A DNA stretch of 64,000 nucleotides from Stereocaulon alpinum (Eukaryota > Ascomycota > Lecanoromycetes > Lecanorales > Stereocaulaceae). The translations under genes were made by a program, and so were the position numbers. Where the stretch lies: contig JAEUBA010000033.1 of NCBI GenBank assembly GCA_018257865.1, positions 186,001-250,000 on the forward strand, in the 5' to 3' direction. The notes beneath the pieces were generated by a model. It was not told where the DNA came from and ran no database searches. It saw nothing but the letters and a program-made list of their open reading frames with translations. Shown here piece by piece: positions 34,181-45,927 of this stretch. Numbering within the stretch: position 1 is the stretch's first letter; every line of letters starts with the position of its first letter.

Positions 34181-36811
34181 TCAAAGCTGATTCGTTGCGG
34201 CTCTTGTGACATCGAGATATCTTGCAGCGCAATCGTTTGCCAATACTGGATCGCCGTTCAGGTGCATGATGGTAGCCTTCTTTGCCATCATCTCGCGTTG
34301 TCCTCTTACATCCTCGATCCGTGAGAATTCATCAAAAGACCTCTCAATGTGCTCCAATGCCTTTGTCAACTGCTCCTTCCGCTGTAAACTTTCAGCTTTC
34401 GCCTGCCCTGCCATCCCTACATGAGCATCCGCTAAAAGTGAAAATGTATGCGCTGATAAGTTGCAATCCTCGCATTCGAGGACCTGCGGCATGATACTCT
34501 CCAGTAGCTTCGTAGTTGCACTGAATTCCTCTAGGCTTATCAAGATAGCGCCTATTCTGCCCACGGCTTCCCAGAGAGCTGGCAGCAGTCTGGCTCGGTG
34601 GGCAAGACTTGCAGCACGCAAAGCGACGGAAAAGCCTTTTTGGGGTATACCGGATATGTCGTAGATCTGTGCTTTTAACGTCATCAGCTTTACTCGTTGA
34701 TAGATATCCGCCTCCTCATCATCGAGTTTGGTAGCAAAACGCTCTAGCATCTCCATTGCTTTCGAATAGTCACCACGCCGTGTTAGGAGGTCCACCTCAA
34801 GCATCGATATGTTGAATTGTAAGTCCTGGCTTAAATTTAGAGGAGCTCGCAGCTGGGCAAGAACGTGGTCGGCAGCGGTAAGGTTGTCACTAGAGAAGAT
34901 TTAGAGGGGACACATTAATCGTTGAACCACATACTGGTGAAGATATCTTCGAAACTTTATGAGACCCAGACTCGACGTCCAGTACTGCGAGTATCGAAGT
35001 GTCTGTAATGTTTCTTCGTCAACTTCTTCCATGCGGGCTACAGCATCCTCGTATCTCCCTTTCTGGGACAGCTATTTGGACGACTTAGCATTTTGCTATT
35101 CTCGTATCGCAGAGGCCCATACTAAAAATGCACTTTTGCAGATACAATGCACCACGTCTTCAACCGGGGACGGACTCGCGTAGCATTGAAGGAACAACTC
35201 GCCGTAGAGCCATGCTTGGCAGCTCACGCCTGCAGTAAAAGCTGGGGTTAGATTTGTACTGGGCACTTGGAGGAGGCAATGGAACGTACCAAGCCTCCCA
35301 TAGACTGATGATTGCATGGACATCTGGCTACCAATTGCATTTGCGACATTTTTCGTTACGTTTAGATGCGATGCTTTCAAAATACTTTCAAAAGCTTGTG
35401 CAGCACCGTCGCCCTAAAATGTCAACTCATTGTGTCTTTGGACACTGCAGGTTGACATGGGAAACGGTGCCTTCTTACATGGCTCAAAGACAGCTTCGCT
35501 TCGCTAAGTAGGGATGTGCTTAAGAGAGTCCACATACTTGTCTCCTTAGCCTTTGCTTTGAGGAAAGCCAGAGCCTCCCTATCTGTTCCTAGGACCCCCT
35601 TCTCTTGAACCTTGAGGATCTGTTCGGGATGGGCTTTACCGAAGTGATACAGCCAGCTCAAGCTGTAATTCAGACATCCCATATCATTGTTCTCTCGTGC
35701 GGTGGAAATAGTCTCCTGCATTGCAACTACTGCCTCAGAGTAGCAACCAAAGTCTTGATGAAGAATTGCAAGATTCAGAAGAGCGTATTGATAGAACGTG
35801 CGGTCTCTGTTATGCATGGTGTAATCGAAGTAACGATGCAGCTTGTCGAGAGACGATGGGTAATCGCCAGCCTTCCAGGAGTCGAGGAATCTGACGCAGC
35901 ATAAGCAAGGCGGCCAGATTATACCAGAAACTACTTACGAAACGTAATGAGACAGGCTTGGGACTGTCACACCTGACTCGATCATATCATGAAGTTTCAT
36001 CTTCATGGCCTTCGGGAGTCGATTGCCCATTCCTACAAATCTTTCAGTAGAGACAATCGCAGTAGGGAAGCTACCCCTTTTGCATACTCTGCATTTGATC
36101 CACCTGGTATTCAAGTAGCTTCTCCACATCCTCCGTACTAATGCCCACTTCTTGCGAAGCTTCGGTACCGAGCTCTCCATATACAGCCTCAGTCAATCGA
36201 TCCGCGATGCCAAGGTGTTCTTGTTGAAGGTTGATATCGAAGCTGGTGTTTCCTGCTGTTTGATTCCTCTTTTTCCACTGGGAAAGTGTTGGTGCCCTAT
36301 AGACGACAAAGCTTTTCCACAAGGTCAGACCTTCGTGGAATTGGAGCCTTGTGAATTCCAGCCGGGCTCTTCTGACGAATGCTCCTAGTGGTGAGGTTCG
36401 GGAAAGTAGCATATGGTTAAGATTGGAGCCTGTTTCCAAACCATCCTCGGGCTCATTCTGCAGCTGGTCTTGTGTCTTTTGTAGCAGTAGTGAAAGTGTG
36501 TCAAAGAAGTTATGCAGGGCATCAAATGAATTGATCTTCCATAGCTTGTTCAGGAGGAGGTCCCACACAGTTCGCCCAGGGATCCCAGAAATGTGATTGA
36601 TAGTAGCCCTTTGGATGTCGTTGAGGGTAATAGTGATGTCATGCGAATGTAAAGAAACATCACTTCGAGGTATCGTGGAATTGACAGGGAGAACTTGAGA
36701 GACAAGAAACGACAAAACAGGTATTGTCGCTACTGACGGAATCACCGATTCTGTGTATAGTGATATTAAGGCTAGCAGCCCAACTTTCGAGGGTGTCAAA
36801 TAACGCGACAT
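34181..36811 (-). CDS. APC5: anaphase-promoting complex subunit 5
   Basis: Seven exons (36811-36088, 36032-35939, 35890-35479, 35413-35290, 35229-35123, 35071-34935, 34889-34181) give 768 residues; the phases close. Apc5 is a TPR-like scaffold subunit of the APC/C ubiquitin ligase that triggers anaphase and mitotic exit. The N-terminus MSRYLTPSKVGLLALISLYTE is family-typical. The middle contains the Apc5 motif region 'YFDYTMHNRDRTFYQYALLNLA' (TPR-like), followed by many helical pairs. Introns are 45-65 bp. Intron 1 must use the GTATGC donor at 36087, because the GTAGCT site 12 bp further on shifts the frame. The gene completes the SLA2-MAT-APN2-COX13-APC5 synteny. Confidence 0.92.
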
Positions 36812-37446
36812 CTCAGATCGGGCGACCCATAAGTGAAGTCGTTGTCACCCTCTTAGGTATAGAGAGTCAGCTTAAATGACATTGTCGTGTGATATAGTTG
36901 TTAACCATTGCCATTGCGATTAGATCTTTACGGGGAATCATTGGAGGCCTACTCTAGCGGTAAGTTTAGCACTTTTCCTGCTACTTGTTTGGGATACAAA
37001 ATTTACTATTCACTTGGACTCCGATTCTTCTTAGTAGCATACTAGAACCCTAAAGCAAGGGCATAGCTCATGCTCTACTGTACGTTCCATGCCAAGTCTG
37101 CTTCTAATCTTTGCGCTTGTTCTATAGTGAACTGCCATTGCCCCGGTAGATGAATACTTCCGAGCTAACCCCTGATTGCCTACAACCACCGACTAGTCTG
37201 TATCAGGAAGGCGTTGTCCACCAAGCTAGGCCAATGCCGAGTTGTCTACTCTAGTACTCCATTGTAATCGGGAGTGGCAAATTCGCGAGGCATGTTGTGT
37301 CTCACGTAAGAGCAAAGGTGAGCCATCGTAGCCCATGATGATTGACCAATCTCGTTGTTCTGGCAATGGCGACCGCACTTCTTCTCATATCATCCATTCC
37401 TCCACGCTTCGCAGTGCTCTGTCTGAGATGTATCCGCAAACACAAT
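36812..37446. other. intergenic APC5 - CIA30-domain gene
   Basis: 635 bp upstream of APC5 and downstream of the CIA30-domain gene. No further gene or repeat seen. Confidence 0.45.
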
Positions 37447-38133
37447 TCATTGCAGTGATCCGACATGCCCTTCGACGTCTCTTACTGTGTGCTTGCCTTC
37501 ATCTGCTATCCTACCTTCATCTTCCAATTGATTCGAGGCCCAAATACGACTGATCGCCAGTTCGAACGGTCCAGGAACTCGATCGGTGAGGCTGACGCCA
37601 ACAGTCCGGATTTTTTGTCTCATCATCTCCGTCTGCGGCTCAACTACCTCGCCGTGATTTGTCCTCACAAAGGCATTGAGCTCAATAAAGACATTTTGCC
37701 ATTCGCCGGGCTTATGAGCGTGCAGTCGGTGTTGATGTAGGTCGGTGTAGACTATGGACTCTGTTTGTACATTCACAAAATATTTCCTCCCATCTGACTT
37801 AACCCTCATGGCAAGGTATGTGTACGGATCAAGATCCCAAAGGCTCTTGCCAAATATTGTAGCTGGTCGGTCCTTGTTGCGCCAACCAGCGTAGCCTGTA
37901 CGTTGCACCTGCGGCCTGTTCCGAGGCAGGTCGGTTGATATTGACCCGTGGAAACGGGCGTGTGCTGGTTGTGATAAGGTCTTTGCAATTTGTTCGAGAT
38001 GTGCGCTGGAATACCCGCCTATGTCAGCGTCTGACATGGTTTTGCAATCTGGCACAGTTTCAGGATCGGAGAAGTCAAGGAGTGAGTAGGGCGTCGTAGG
38101 AGCTCGAATAGCTTCCGAGGTTAGAGCTGACAT
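37447..38133 (-). CDS. CIA30 (complex I intermediate-associated) domain protein
   Basis: A single-exon frame of 228 residues. The whole protein is a CIA30/NDUFAF1 domain: 'CKTMSDADIGGYS', 'ARFHGSISTDLP', 'SGYAGWR'-like 'TGYAGWRNKDRP', 'WDLDPYTYLAMRVKSDGRKY' and 'IRTVGVSLTDRVPGPFEL'. Family members help assemble mitochondrial NADH dehydrogenase (complex I). This short version lacks an obvious presequence, as in the common fungal CIA30-domain homologues, so its exact role is inferred. The last ~27 residues are not family-like and may be a read-through of a small 3' intron. It lies just beyond APC5. Confidence 0.85.
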   Translation of the reverse strand: MSALTSEAIRAPTTPYSLLDFSDPETVPDCKTMSDADIGGYSSAHLEQIAKTLSQPAHARFHGSISTDLPRNRPQVQRTGYAGWRNKDRPATIFGKSLWDLDPYTYLAMRVKSDGRKYFVNVQTESIVYTDLHQHRLHAHKPGEWQNVFIELNAFVRTNHGEVVEPQTEMMRQKIRTVGVSLTDRVPGPFELAISRIWASNQLEDEGRIADEGKHTVRDVEGHVGSLQ

Positions 38134-39747
38134 GCGGCGCAGTATTAGCTACAGTGCTCATGACATATGTATGCCGAAGGGCATTGATTGCGCGCACCGA
38201 TCCTCGCAAACCTCTTGAATTCGTCCAGACTACGTTTCGCGAGCCCTGGGGCAAGCCAGCGGGGTGAGCTCCGCATGGCTGTGAGAAAATTCCAACAAGA
38301 TCACAGGAACGACTGGTGTTGGATGAATGGCTTGGCGACAGAGAGCACTGCTAATCTCCAAGCCTGAAACAATGCGAAAGCAAAACAATGGTCTGGCAAG
38401 AATCTAGTGGCAATAGTCAGTTCGTCACTGGATGATGATGTGACTTCCAAGCTTAACAAGCGCCGGGTCGGACCGCTCGTCTAGACAAATTCTCATATAT
38501 CAGAGTCTGGGGTAGTGAAGCTAGCATCATGATAGCCTTGTCATTGTTATGGGTTGACGAAAGCTAATGTGCCCGCAAACAGAGGTACACTCCTCGCTTG
38601 GGTGTAAATTCCTGGCGGCGCTTAGTTAAAGAATACGATGAAGAGCAACTTCAGATACTTGGTGATACCAAATCGAAAAAAGTGTCAGAACTGGTATGCT
38701 ACTACTTCTGTTCATGGAGACATCTACAGCGATAAGCATTGATCAAATGCAAGTATCGAAGATTGTAGCGCTTGGATATTCTATAGGCTACAATGAGGTA
38801 GAGTTTGGGGCCAATGCTTCAAGCGTCTCCTCCACGACGAATCTAGTCCCCCATGGAGTAACGAAACCATGTGTTCTCGTGTTGACCGTAGTTTCCAGGT
38901 TCACTGACGGATCTGGGTTTCAAAGCTCGGCCCTCTGGGTTGCAGATATCTACCAATTGCGCGCAGTGCCGTCAGTTGGGGATGAAAATATCCGTAACTT
39001 GTGGATCCCAGAGTCGCTTACTCGTAAGTTGAACATCATCTGATGCTTGCGCGGGATCTTCGATCAACGATCCGCATATTTCGGCCAATTGTAGTAGCTG
39101 TCTTCCTACACGAGTCATGTCACCATTCGAACACAGGATTGGGGGAAAGCCCAATCCAGGCCTCAGTGAAGCAGCGTCATAAGACCCTCAGTCTTCTAGG
39201 CTCAACTGAAATATCGAGACAGATTAACCTTCAGCCTGACCCATTAGCAGGCAATCTAGAGCTGTAGTGCTCGTCCTAGAGACACCAAAAAGGCATAGCT
39301 CCCGTAATAGTGCCATTGATGCTGCTGTAAGACAAGAAGCTAGGCCAAGCTAGGCTCGGCCATGGTGAAGCATTTGGAAGTCCACGCGACTTTTCATCCA
39401 GAAGAGGTCTTAGACCAGGTCACAAGCCTCGGAGTCGACCTTACTAAATATTAAGCAGTGGTATAGTACGATTTTGCAGCGAGACGGTGCAGAAATAAAA
39501 TCGTTAGCTCGATAGCGGATGGGTACTTAGAGGTCATTCTCACCTGCAAAAATTCTCTTCCTCTTTACAACTCACACTCACTCTCCTTCACCAGCTTCAA
39601 GCAAGTACACAAGCTTTTCACCACTTGTTCAAGGCTTCTACACTATCTCCCATACCATACCCTTCGTGCTCGTTAGTACACTCTTTGAACCCATAAGGCA
39701 CATTACTATCCATTCATCCGAGTACCGTACCCGAACATCAAAGCATT
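38134..39747. other. intergenic, no supported gene
   Basis: 1.6 kb between divergent genes. A 115-codon frame (38696-39043, plus) has no recognisable content. The last 200 bp are CT-rich (39540-39660), as expected for the leader of the downstream gene. Confidence 0.45.
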
Positions 39748-42317
39748 ATGTCGCACTCACCAGCTACGCCCAGCCAAGCTGGCAAGCATGCCACCGAATC
39801 TTCACCCAATGTCACCAAGCCTTTCATTACCTCTGCCATCAAGGTAAAGCAGGCCTCTCTCAACGAGCCTTCTCCAGCTAGCACCTATGGCGAGACTGTT
39901 GGCAGCAGCTGTCCTGCTACCCCTCAGGAAGTCGGTGGCCATGGTAAGCAATGACACTCTCTTCTATCTGCACTTGTTTCGTGCTCTTCATATTTGATGG
40001 CTTCTTTGCGTATTCTGCCCTTCTTGAGAAAAAAAGCCGTCCTACTTCTGCGTCACACCTTGTGCATCATACCTCGTGCATCACACCTTGTTCATCATAC
40101 CTTCTGCATCAGGCCTTGAATGCCGCACGCAAGCTTGTCCGATGATGCCAGCCATTGTGCTTTGACTCACTCCCTTCACACTCTTTCAAGATAGCTGACC
40201 GACACAAGGTCCAATGGCAGGTTTGGCAGACTCTTTGCGCGCTGTGCAGATCGACCCTGCCATCAAGTCTATCTCTGGCTCTCCAATGCTGGGTCACGCC
40301 GCGAAGGCTTACCACGAACCCGAAGGTATTGCCAAATCTCCTTCTATCTTGTCCACGAAGTCTTCTCCCACGTCCGACCGTGCCAAAGCCATACGTTCGA
40401 GCCCCAATTGGCGCAACAAAGTGAGCGATATGACCCTGCTCGGTGGGTCGGGCGCTACGAGCTGTGCGAGCTTCGTGCGCCAGTCTGCCAATCAGTCTGA
40501 CGATCCTTTCGTCTCCACCGGTGGTGCGATGCAATCTCCAGGTAGAGGTAATTTCATTGCCCTCCAAGCTTCCCGTTCTTACTCTGACTGTTCTAGATGG
40601 CACATCCTTCAGCCCGCGTCATGACCGCACCGGACTTGCACCGAACAATGACAACGCTCAAGCTTTACTACCACCTAATGCTTGCGTCTTTGTTGCCAAG
40701 TAAGGCTGGATGACCCCAGCATACGGACGCATTGCTAATTTTATATAGCCTCACGCAAACTCAGACTGATGACCAGCTTGAGCACCATGTGCGTGACGCT
40801 TTTGCTCAATTCGGGACTTGCTATGTGAAGATACGTCGCGATCCGAATGGCATGCCCTTTGCATTTGTCCAATATGAGGCAAGCGCTCGTTGCCAAAGCA
40901 GCGTATGCCTAGACTGACGTTTCCCAGACGGAAGCCGCCGCTCATCATGCTATTACCATGGGTCGTGGTATGCTTATAACTGGGCGTCCGTGCCGTACTG
41001 AGGTTGCCAAAGTGAACCGTAAGCATGATTCTTGTCCACCATCTTTTTGTTCGGCTGTCCCTAGATCTGACCTAAGCTAAGGTTCATTGTATATGTCTCG
41101 AGTCACTGGAGGTCATATCACTGAAGTTGAAGCGATTCATGTTCTTCATCAGTACGGAAAGATCCAGGAGACCTGGTACGCAAACCAGACCGAGAAGGAG
41201 ATGTACCGTTTGCCTGAAGGCATTTGGGTGAGATTTGCTTTCTTCCAAGATTGCCGTGATGCGCAAGCTGTAAGTGCATCCATGCTCCCGCCCAGAATTG
41301 ACTGATCAGTCAAGGGGTTCCGCGACCACGCCGTGTATCGTCTCGAGCAGCCACCTGTCCCTGACGACCTTCGCACCCGTCGTGGGGGCCGTATGCAGCA
41401 AGCCTTGCCGTCGGCCATGGGCGCCTCTCCAATCCAGCGACCGAGCCCCGGCCGTATGCTCGCCTCTCCAACGAGACGAGCTGCGACGGATATGTGCTCT
41501 ATCTTTGTGGGTGGCCTACCTTCGTATGCCAACGAAGACTGTCTACGTGACATGTTCCAGGTGTATGGTCGGATCGCGCACATTGATCTTATTCAGAAGT
41601 CTTCTGTGAGCAACAGTATGTCTTCCCCGTCTTTTTGTTCTCCACACTGTCCATCGCTCATGTTTAGCAGTTAAACCTTATAACACTTTCGCCTTCATTG
41701 AATACCTGTCTCCAGATATGGCCGCCACTGCCGTTCAGTCGAGCCCCAGAATGTACGGGACCGATCGTCTCCGCGTGGAGCGCAAAGAATCTATCGATCC
41801 CTCTACGCGTCGTGATCCCTTCATGGCAAGCCCGCACGACTCGTATAACTTTCAGACTACCCATGACATGGCGATGTCTTTCCATCGTGGAGTGTATGCT
41901 GGCATGGCCCAAGCCGCACAAGCACAGGCAATGCCAGCTCCTCCCGTGTTCGCCACATACCCTAGCACATACTACCAGGCATATGATCCCTCCCAGTACA
42001 ACCAGTACACCGCGCCAGCTGCCTCAGTCAACCAATATATCGCACCAGCTGCCCCAGTCAACCACTATACCGCACCAGCTATCCCAAATAACAACACTGT
42101 CGCGGCGAGCCTCCAAGGTCCGGGTCACTTCCAATATGGTCCTGCAGCTCAGGCGTCCATGCGACCAGCGGCCAATTTCCAGTACACTGCTCCTGCTCCG
42201 GTACCTCCTCAATACGCTCCACCTCCAATGGCACTGGCTGGAGTTGACTATCCATGGGTTCCTGTATCTTCCAACAATGACGCCTCAAATACGTCCGCGT
42301 CTCAAGAGGCCCAGTAG
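39748..42317 (+). CDS. RNA-binding protein with three RRM domains
   Basis: Eight exons: 39748-39943, 40209-40547, 40597-40699, 40749-40878, 40928-41018, 41082-41269, 41315-41615 and 41671-42317, giving 664 residues with exact phase closure. RRM1 (~208-290) has 'CVFVANL' and 'MPFAFVQYE'. RRM2 (~290-380) is divergent ('SLYMSRVTGGHITEVEA', 'GIWVRFAFF'). RRM3 (~410-490) has 'CSIFVGGL' and 'NTFAFIEYL'. The N-terminal 200 residues are Ser/Pro-rich. The C-terminus is Tyr/Pro/Ala-rich with three copies of a ten-residue unit like QYTAPAASVN (from about 42000). Intron 4 (40879-40927) is GC-AG. The first intron (265 bp) contains a five-unit 14-bp tandem repeat. Likely a cytoplasmic or nuclear mRNA-binding regulator; the specific orthologue is not identified. 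Confidence 0.85.
40052..40120 (+). repeat. 14-bp tandem repeat within intron 1
   Basis: Five imperfect 14-bp units of the form CATCAYACCTTGTG lie in the first intron of the RRM gene. A local minisatellite, not CRISPR: there are no spacers. Confidence 0.75.
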
Positions 42318-43280
42318 AAACTGGCAGCACTCGCCTACTGCACCTGCCCGGAATGATCTTTCCACGACATCTTCTCTCCATTAAAGCTCGCATACCTTTC
42401 AAATTTCTTGTTTCCAACACACATACAGGCATTGTGCAACAGCTGTCGGCCGCTATGGTCATTGCATATCCTTCGTCCGAGTTTCTACCTTGTGTCATGG
42501 ACCTGGATATTCAGCCCCATCGTGAGCTAACATTCCTATGGATCTTTGCACTTGCTGATTAGAGCTCGGACGTTGTCATCACTAAGACTGTGGTCATGGT
42601 TTTTAATAGAAGGAAGTAAGCACTTCAAGGCCAACGCTCTTCCGTCTAGAAATATGGCTGACCAAATCACAGCGCAATTCCACTGATTTCTTTTCTTCTC
42701 CTCTTGCAAGCTAATGATTAGATTTTTCTCCTCTTCTATCCGCTGGGATTTTCTTCACTGCGGTCGGATCGGCTTCAAGGCGCGGTGGACAAATGTAAGA
42801 CTCAGTGGAGATTCTTTTCGATGTGGCGATGTTCATTTCTCTTATCGTTTTTCGATGCATGCAGAGACTTGCCCCATGGACTACCATACTTCGCAATATT
42901 CGCACAATAGGCTTTCCAGAAACAAATAGCAATCATCGAGATGTAGCTAGAGATAACACGAGCTTTCAACAGAGCTACAAATCAAATCCAACTCCCTTAG
43001 CTGTCTTATGACGTAGAACTACGCATTCTAGCATTTCTGAAGCCTCCATATATGCCACTCTGATCCTCTTGAAGAACATGGCCAACTCATACCATATTGG
43101 AAGCGTTTCGACTCGATGAATCACAACGCTTTGGCGTTGGATCGCTAGGAGAGAGATCTTATCGGTGGTGCCAAGATTTGAGGGGTGGGGTTTCCGTGCG
43201 ACGGAGAGCAGGAACCTTCAACGATTAACGCACAAGCCAAGAAGGCCTTCGAATGCTTAGAACACTGGAAAGACTTCGCA
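42318..43280. other. intergenic, no supported gene
   Basis: 963 bp between two plus-strand genes. It has only short overlapping frames with no homology and no repeats. Confidence 0.45.
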
Positions 43281-45710
43281 ATGGGTCAACCGTCATTCCA
43301 GGCATCGAATGCGATCATCTACCTGACCTACGGAGCTTTCTTGTAAGCCACCTTCTCCGCCCAACGTACAAGCAAAGGTACTGATCCTTCGTGGCGCTCA
43401 GGATTTCGGGTATATACGTTGCTTGGATATGGAGACACCAGTCCAAGTCGCAGTTCTTGGCCACGAATCGAACACAGAAGGGTCAGATACAGTGACTGTT
43501 CGAGAAGGGGTGGAGGCCGGCCCATGCTGGCTCTCTTACTTTAATCAGCAGGACCTCCCATAACGGAGGATAACCACTAGCTAACGAGTGCGTAGCAATA
43601 CCGCTTGCCCTGAACTTCATAGCTTCGGGTGAGTGCTCTCCGCAACTACGCCTTTGCCGCGTAAAGCCAGCGGCAGCGACACCCCAAACGCAAAGGCATG
43701 CCAAAGCTTCGGCACCTATATTGGTGGATTGAGTACTGGATCGGAGATCATGAAAGGGATATCATGACCAGGTTCGTATTTGCAGAATCAACGCAGGCTG
43801 TTGCCCAAGATCTACCTACCTACAAACGTCTCCTGAGACTCTCGGAGAGCCAAGGACTCAGTAGGTAAGGCGATCTTGGGCAAAGGTACTGCGCGGCTTC
43901 ACTACGGGTGCGGATTGTGCATGGATGGTATGTGTGGATCCAACTTCGCGCTACAAGCGTGGAGAGATTCACGCTCTTCTAAGTACCTGAAGCTGAGAGC
44001 GTACCGTAAACACTCGATCAAGTTAATGCTTGCGTGGGGAACGTGCTGCCGCTTTTCCCATCTCCCGTAATTAGTGCGAAGTACACAGCTGACCATAGAC
44101 CCTTTTGATTGGTCTCGACAGCCCTTGGTTCTGGCATATTGTTCTCCTACCCAGAAATATCTACGATTGCTGGCGTGCAAGGCTTGGTCGTCTACACTCT
44201 GTCTTCATCCTTGCCGCTGCTGGTCTTTGGGTACCTTGGACCGATAATTAGGAAGAAGTGTCCCGCAGGATTTGTCCTCACGGAATGGACAAGGGAGAGA
44301 TATGGGGTGGTGACAGCTCTGTATTTGAGTCTCTTGACGTAGGTCATCAACCCTCAAAGAACATCCCCAATGACTCGCTGAATCTTCCTTCTAGTCTGAT
44401 TACTTTATTCCTATACATGGTGGCAGAGCTCTCGGCCCTTCAGCAGATCATTAACGCTCTGACGGGCCTTAATGGCCTCCCAGCTGTTATCGTTGAATGT
44501 GCTGTAACTACTATTTATACCTGTATGTCTCACTCACAGACCTTGGGAAGGGCGCGCTGATCATAGATGGAGCTCTCGGCGGTTTCCGCATTTCCTTTAT
44601 AACAGACAATATACAGGGTGCCATGGTTGTTGGTCTTGTGATCCTTGCCGTCATCACCGTGGGCGTCGAAACCAAAATCGACAGAAGTCTTGTTGAGTCT
44701 TCCGGTCTTCTCAGTTCAAGTCTGCTTGGCTGGCAGCTGATCTACATTCTTCCCGTGGCCATCCTGACAAATGACTTCTTCATCTCTGGCTTCTGGATGC
44801 GCACATTCGCCAGCAAGACGGACAAAGACCTCAGGGTTGGAGTTTCAATTGCTACGGTAGCTGTCACGTGCATTCTGGGCCTCGTAGGAGCAACTGGACT
44901 TCTAGCAGCTTGGACAGGGGCGTGGCCTGGTAGCCCACCCCAAGGTGGTGCTGTTGCCTTCTTTCTCCTGCTCGAGGAGCTCCCGGCTTGGGTCGTGGGC
45001 ATAGTCCTTGTGATGGTAGTATCTCTCAGCACCGCCGCTTTCGACAGCTTTCAATCTGCCATGGTCTCGACCGGAAGCAACGATTTGTTCCGCAACAAGC
45101 TGAACCTTTGGTATATCAGGGCTGCGGTCGTCTTGATTATTTTCCCGGTTGTGGTCGTTGCGCTCAAGAGCCCCGACATCTTGCAAGTATATCTGATCTC
45201 TGATCTTGTTAGTGCTAGCTCGGTCCCTGTCCTTGTCATTGGCTTGAGCGATTCCTGCTATTGGTGGCGTGGTTTCGAGGTCGTTGTTGGGGGATTGGGA
45301 GGCTTGCTTACAGTCTTCATCTTCGGAAGCATTTACTTTGGTAACGCACACCAAGGCGCTTATCTTTTGTTGCTCGAGAATGGACTCTATTCGAATGACT
45401 GGAGTGCTTTTGGTAGGTTATTGTCTAGCAGCATCGAATTTCTCACTAGGTCCAAACACTGACGCTGTTCATAGGCGCTTTTGTCGCCGCGCCCATTGGT
45501 GGTCTGTTGTGGGCTGCTGGAGCCTTTGCGCTCCGCATAACTTTCCAATGGATCCAGGCGAAGAGAAAGGGCGTCAGATTTGACGGTTTGGATCGTCCTC
45601 CGCCTCCAAGCCCGGCGCTCTACACTGGGCGTGTGGGAATTTCAGAAGATGAACCCGAGGAGCACAGCCCCATCTTCAGCGTGTCGCCGCAGAAGGGCAA
45701 GTTCTTCTGA
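43281..45710 (+). CDS. sodium:solute symporter (SSS) family transporter, urea-permease-like
   Basis: Seven exons (43281-43342, 43402-43481, 43596-43628, 44122-44338, 44395-44522, 44567-45412, 45475-45710) give 533 residues with consistent phases. The protein is a polytopic plasma-membrane transporter of the SSS family. Recognisable parts are 'LGSGILFSYPEISTIAGVQG' after the N-terminal helix, 'GFVLTEWTRERYGVVTALYL', 'GGFRISFITDNIQGAMVVGL' and 'LPVAILTNDFFISGFWMR'. Fungal relatives include urea/polyamine permeases of the Dur3 type; the substrate here is not determinable. The three short N-terminal exons were found by the sequence MGQPSFQASNAIIYLTYGAF and the continuing 'YVAWIWRHQSKSQFLATNRTQK'. 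Intron 3 is 493 bp, about nine times the local norm. The C-terminus is cytosolic and acidic. Confidence 0.82.
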
Positions 45711-45748
45711 GATGAACATGAATGCGTAACAACAGAGTTCTGGCTAAA

Positions 45749-45785
45749 TGTAGGAGAATGTGGATGTAGGAGAAAGTGGATGTAG
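45749..45785 (+). repeat. 16-bp tandem repeat
   Basis: TGTAGGAGAATGTGGA is followed directly by TGTAGGAGAAAGTGGA and a partial third unit, in the 3' flank of the symporter gene. Confidence 0.7.
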
Positions 45786-45927
45786 TCGGGAGCGGGAGCT
45801 TACGAGAGACTGGTGCGATCCATCGTATTACCTGTGTACATACATTTCGGACCTCTATGCACAAATTTATATACCCTTATGTGTGCCATTGTGTGCATCA
45901 CGAGCCCAATATCTTGCTTTGTAAGTT

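Noticed and set aside
36071..36087. GTAGCT at 36074 as the donor of APC5 intron 1
   Set aside because: It leaves an out-of-frame join with the TAG acceptor; the GTATGC donor at 36087 restores the frame and the conserved sequence.
40052..40120. Regular short repeats resembling a CRISPR array
   Set aside because: Units are directly adjacent without spacers and the locus is a spliced eukaryotic gene; this is an intronic minisatellite.
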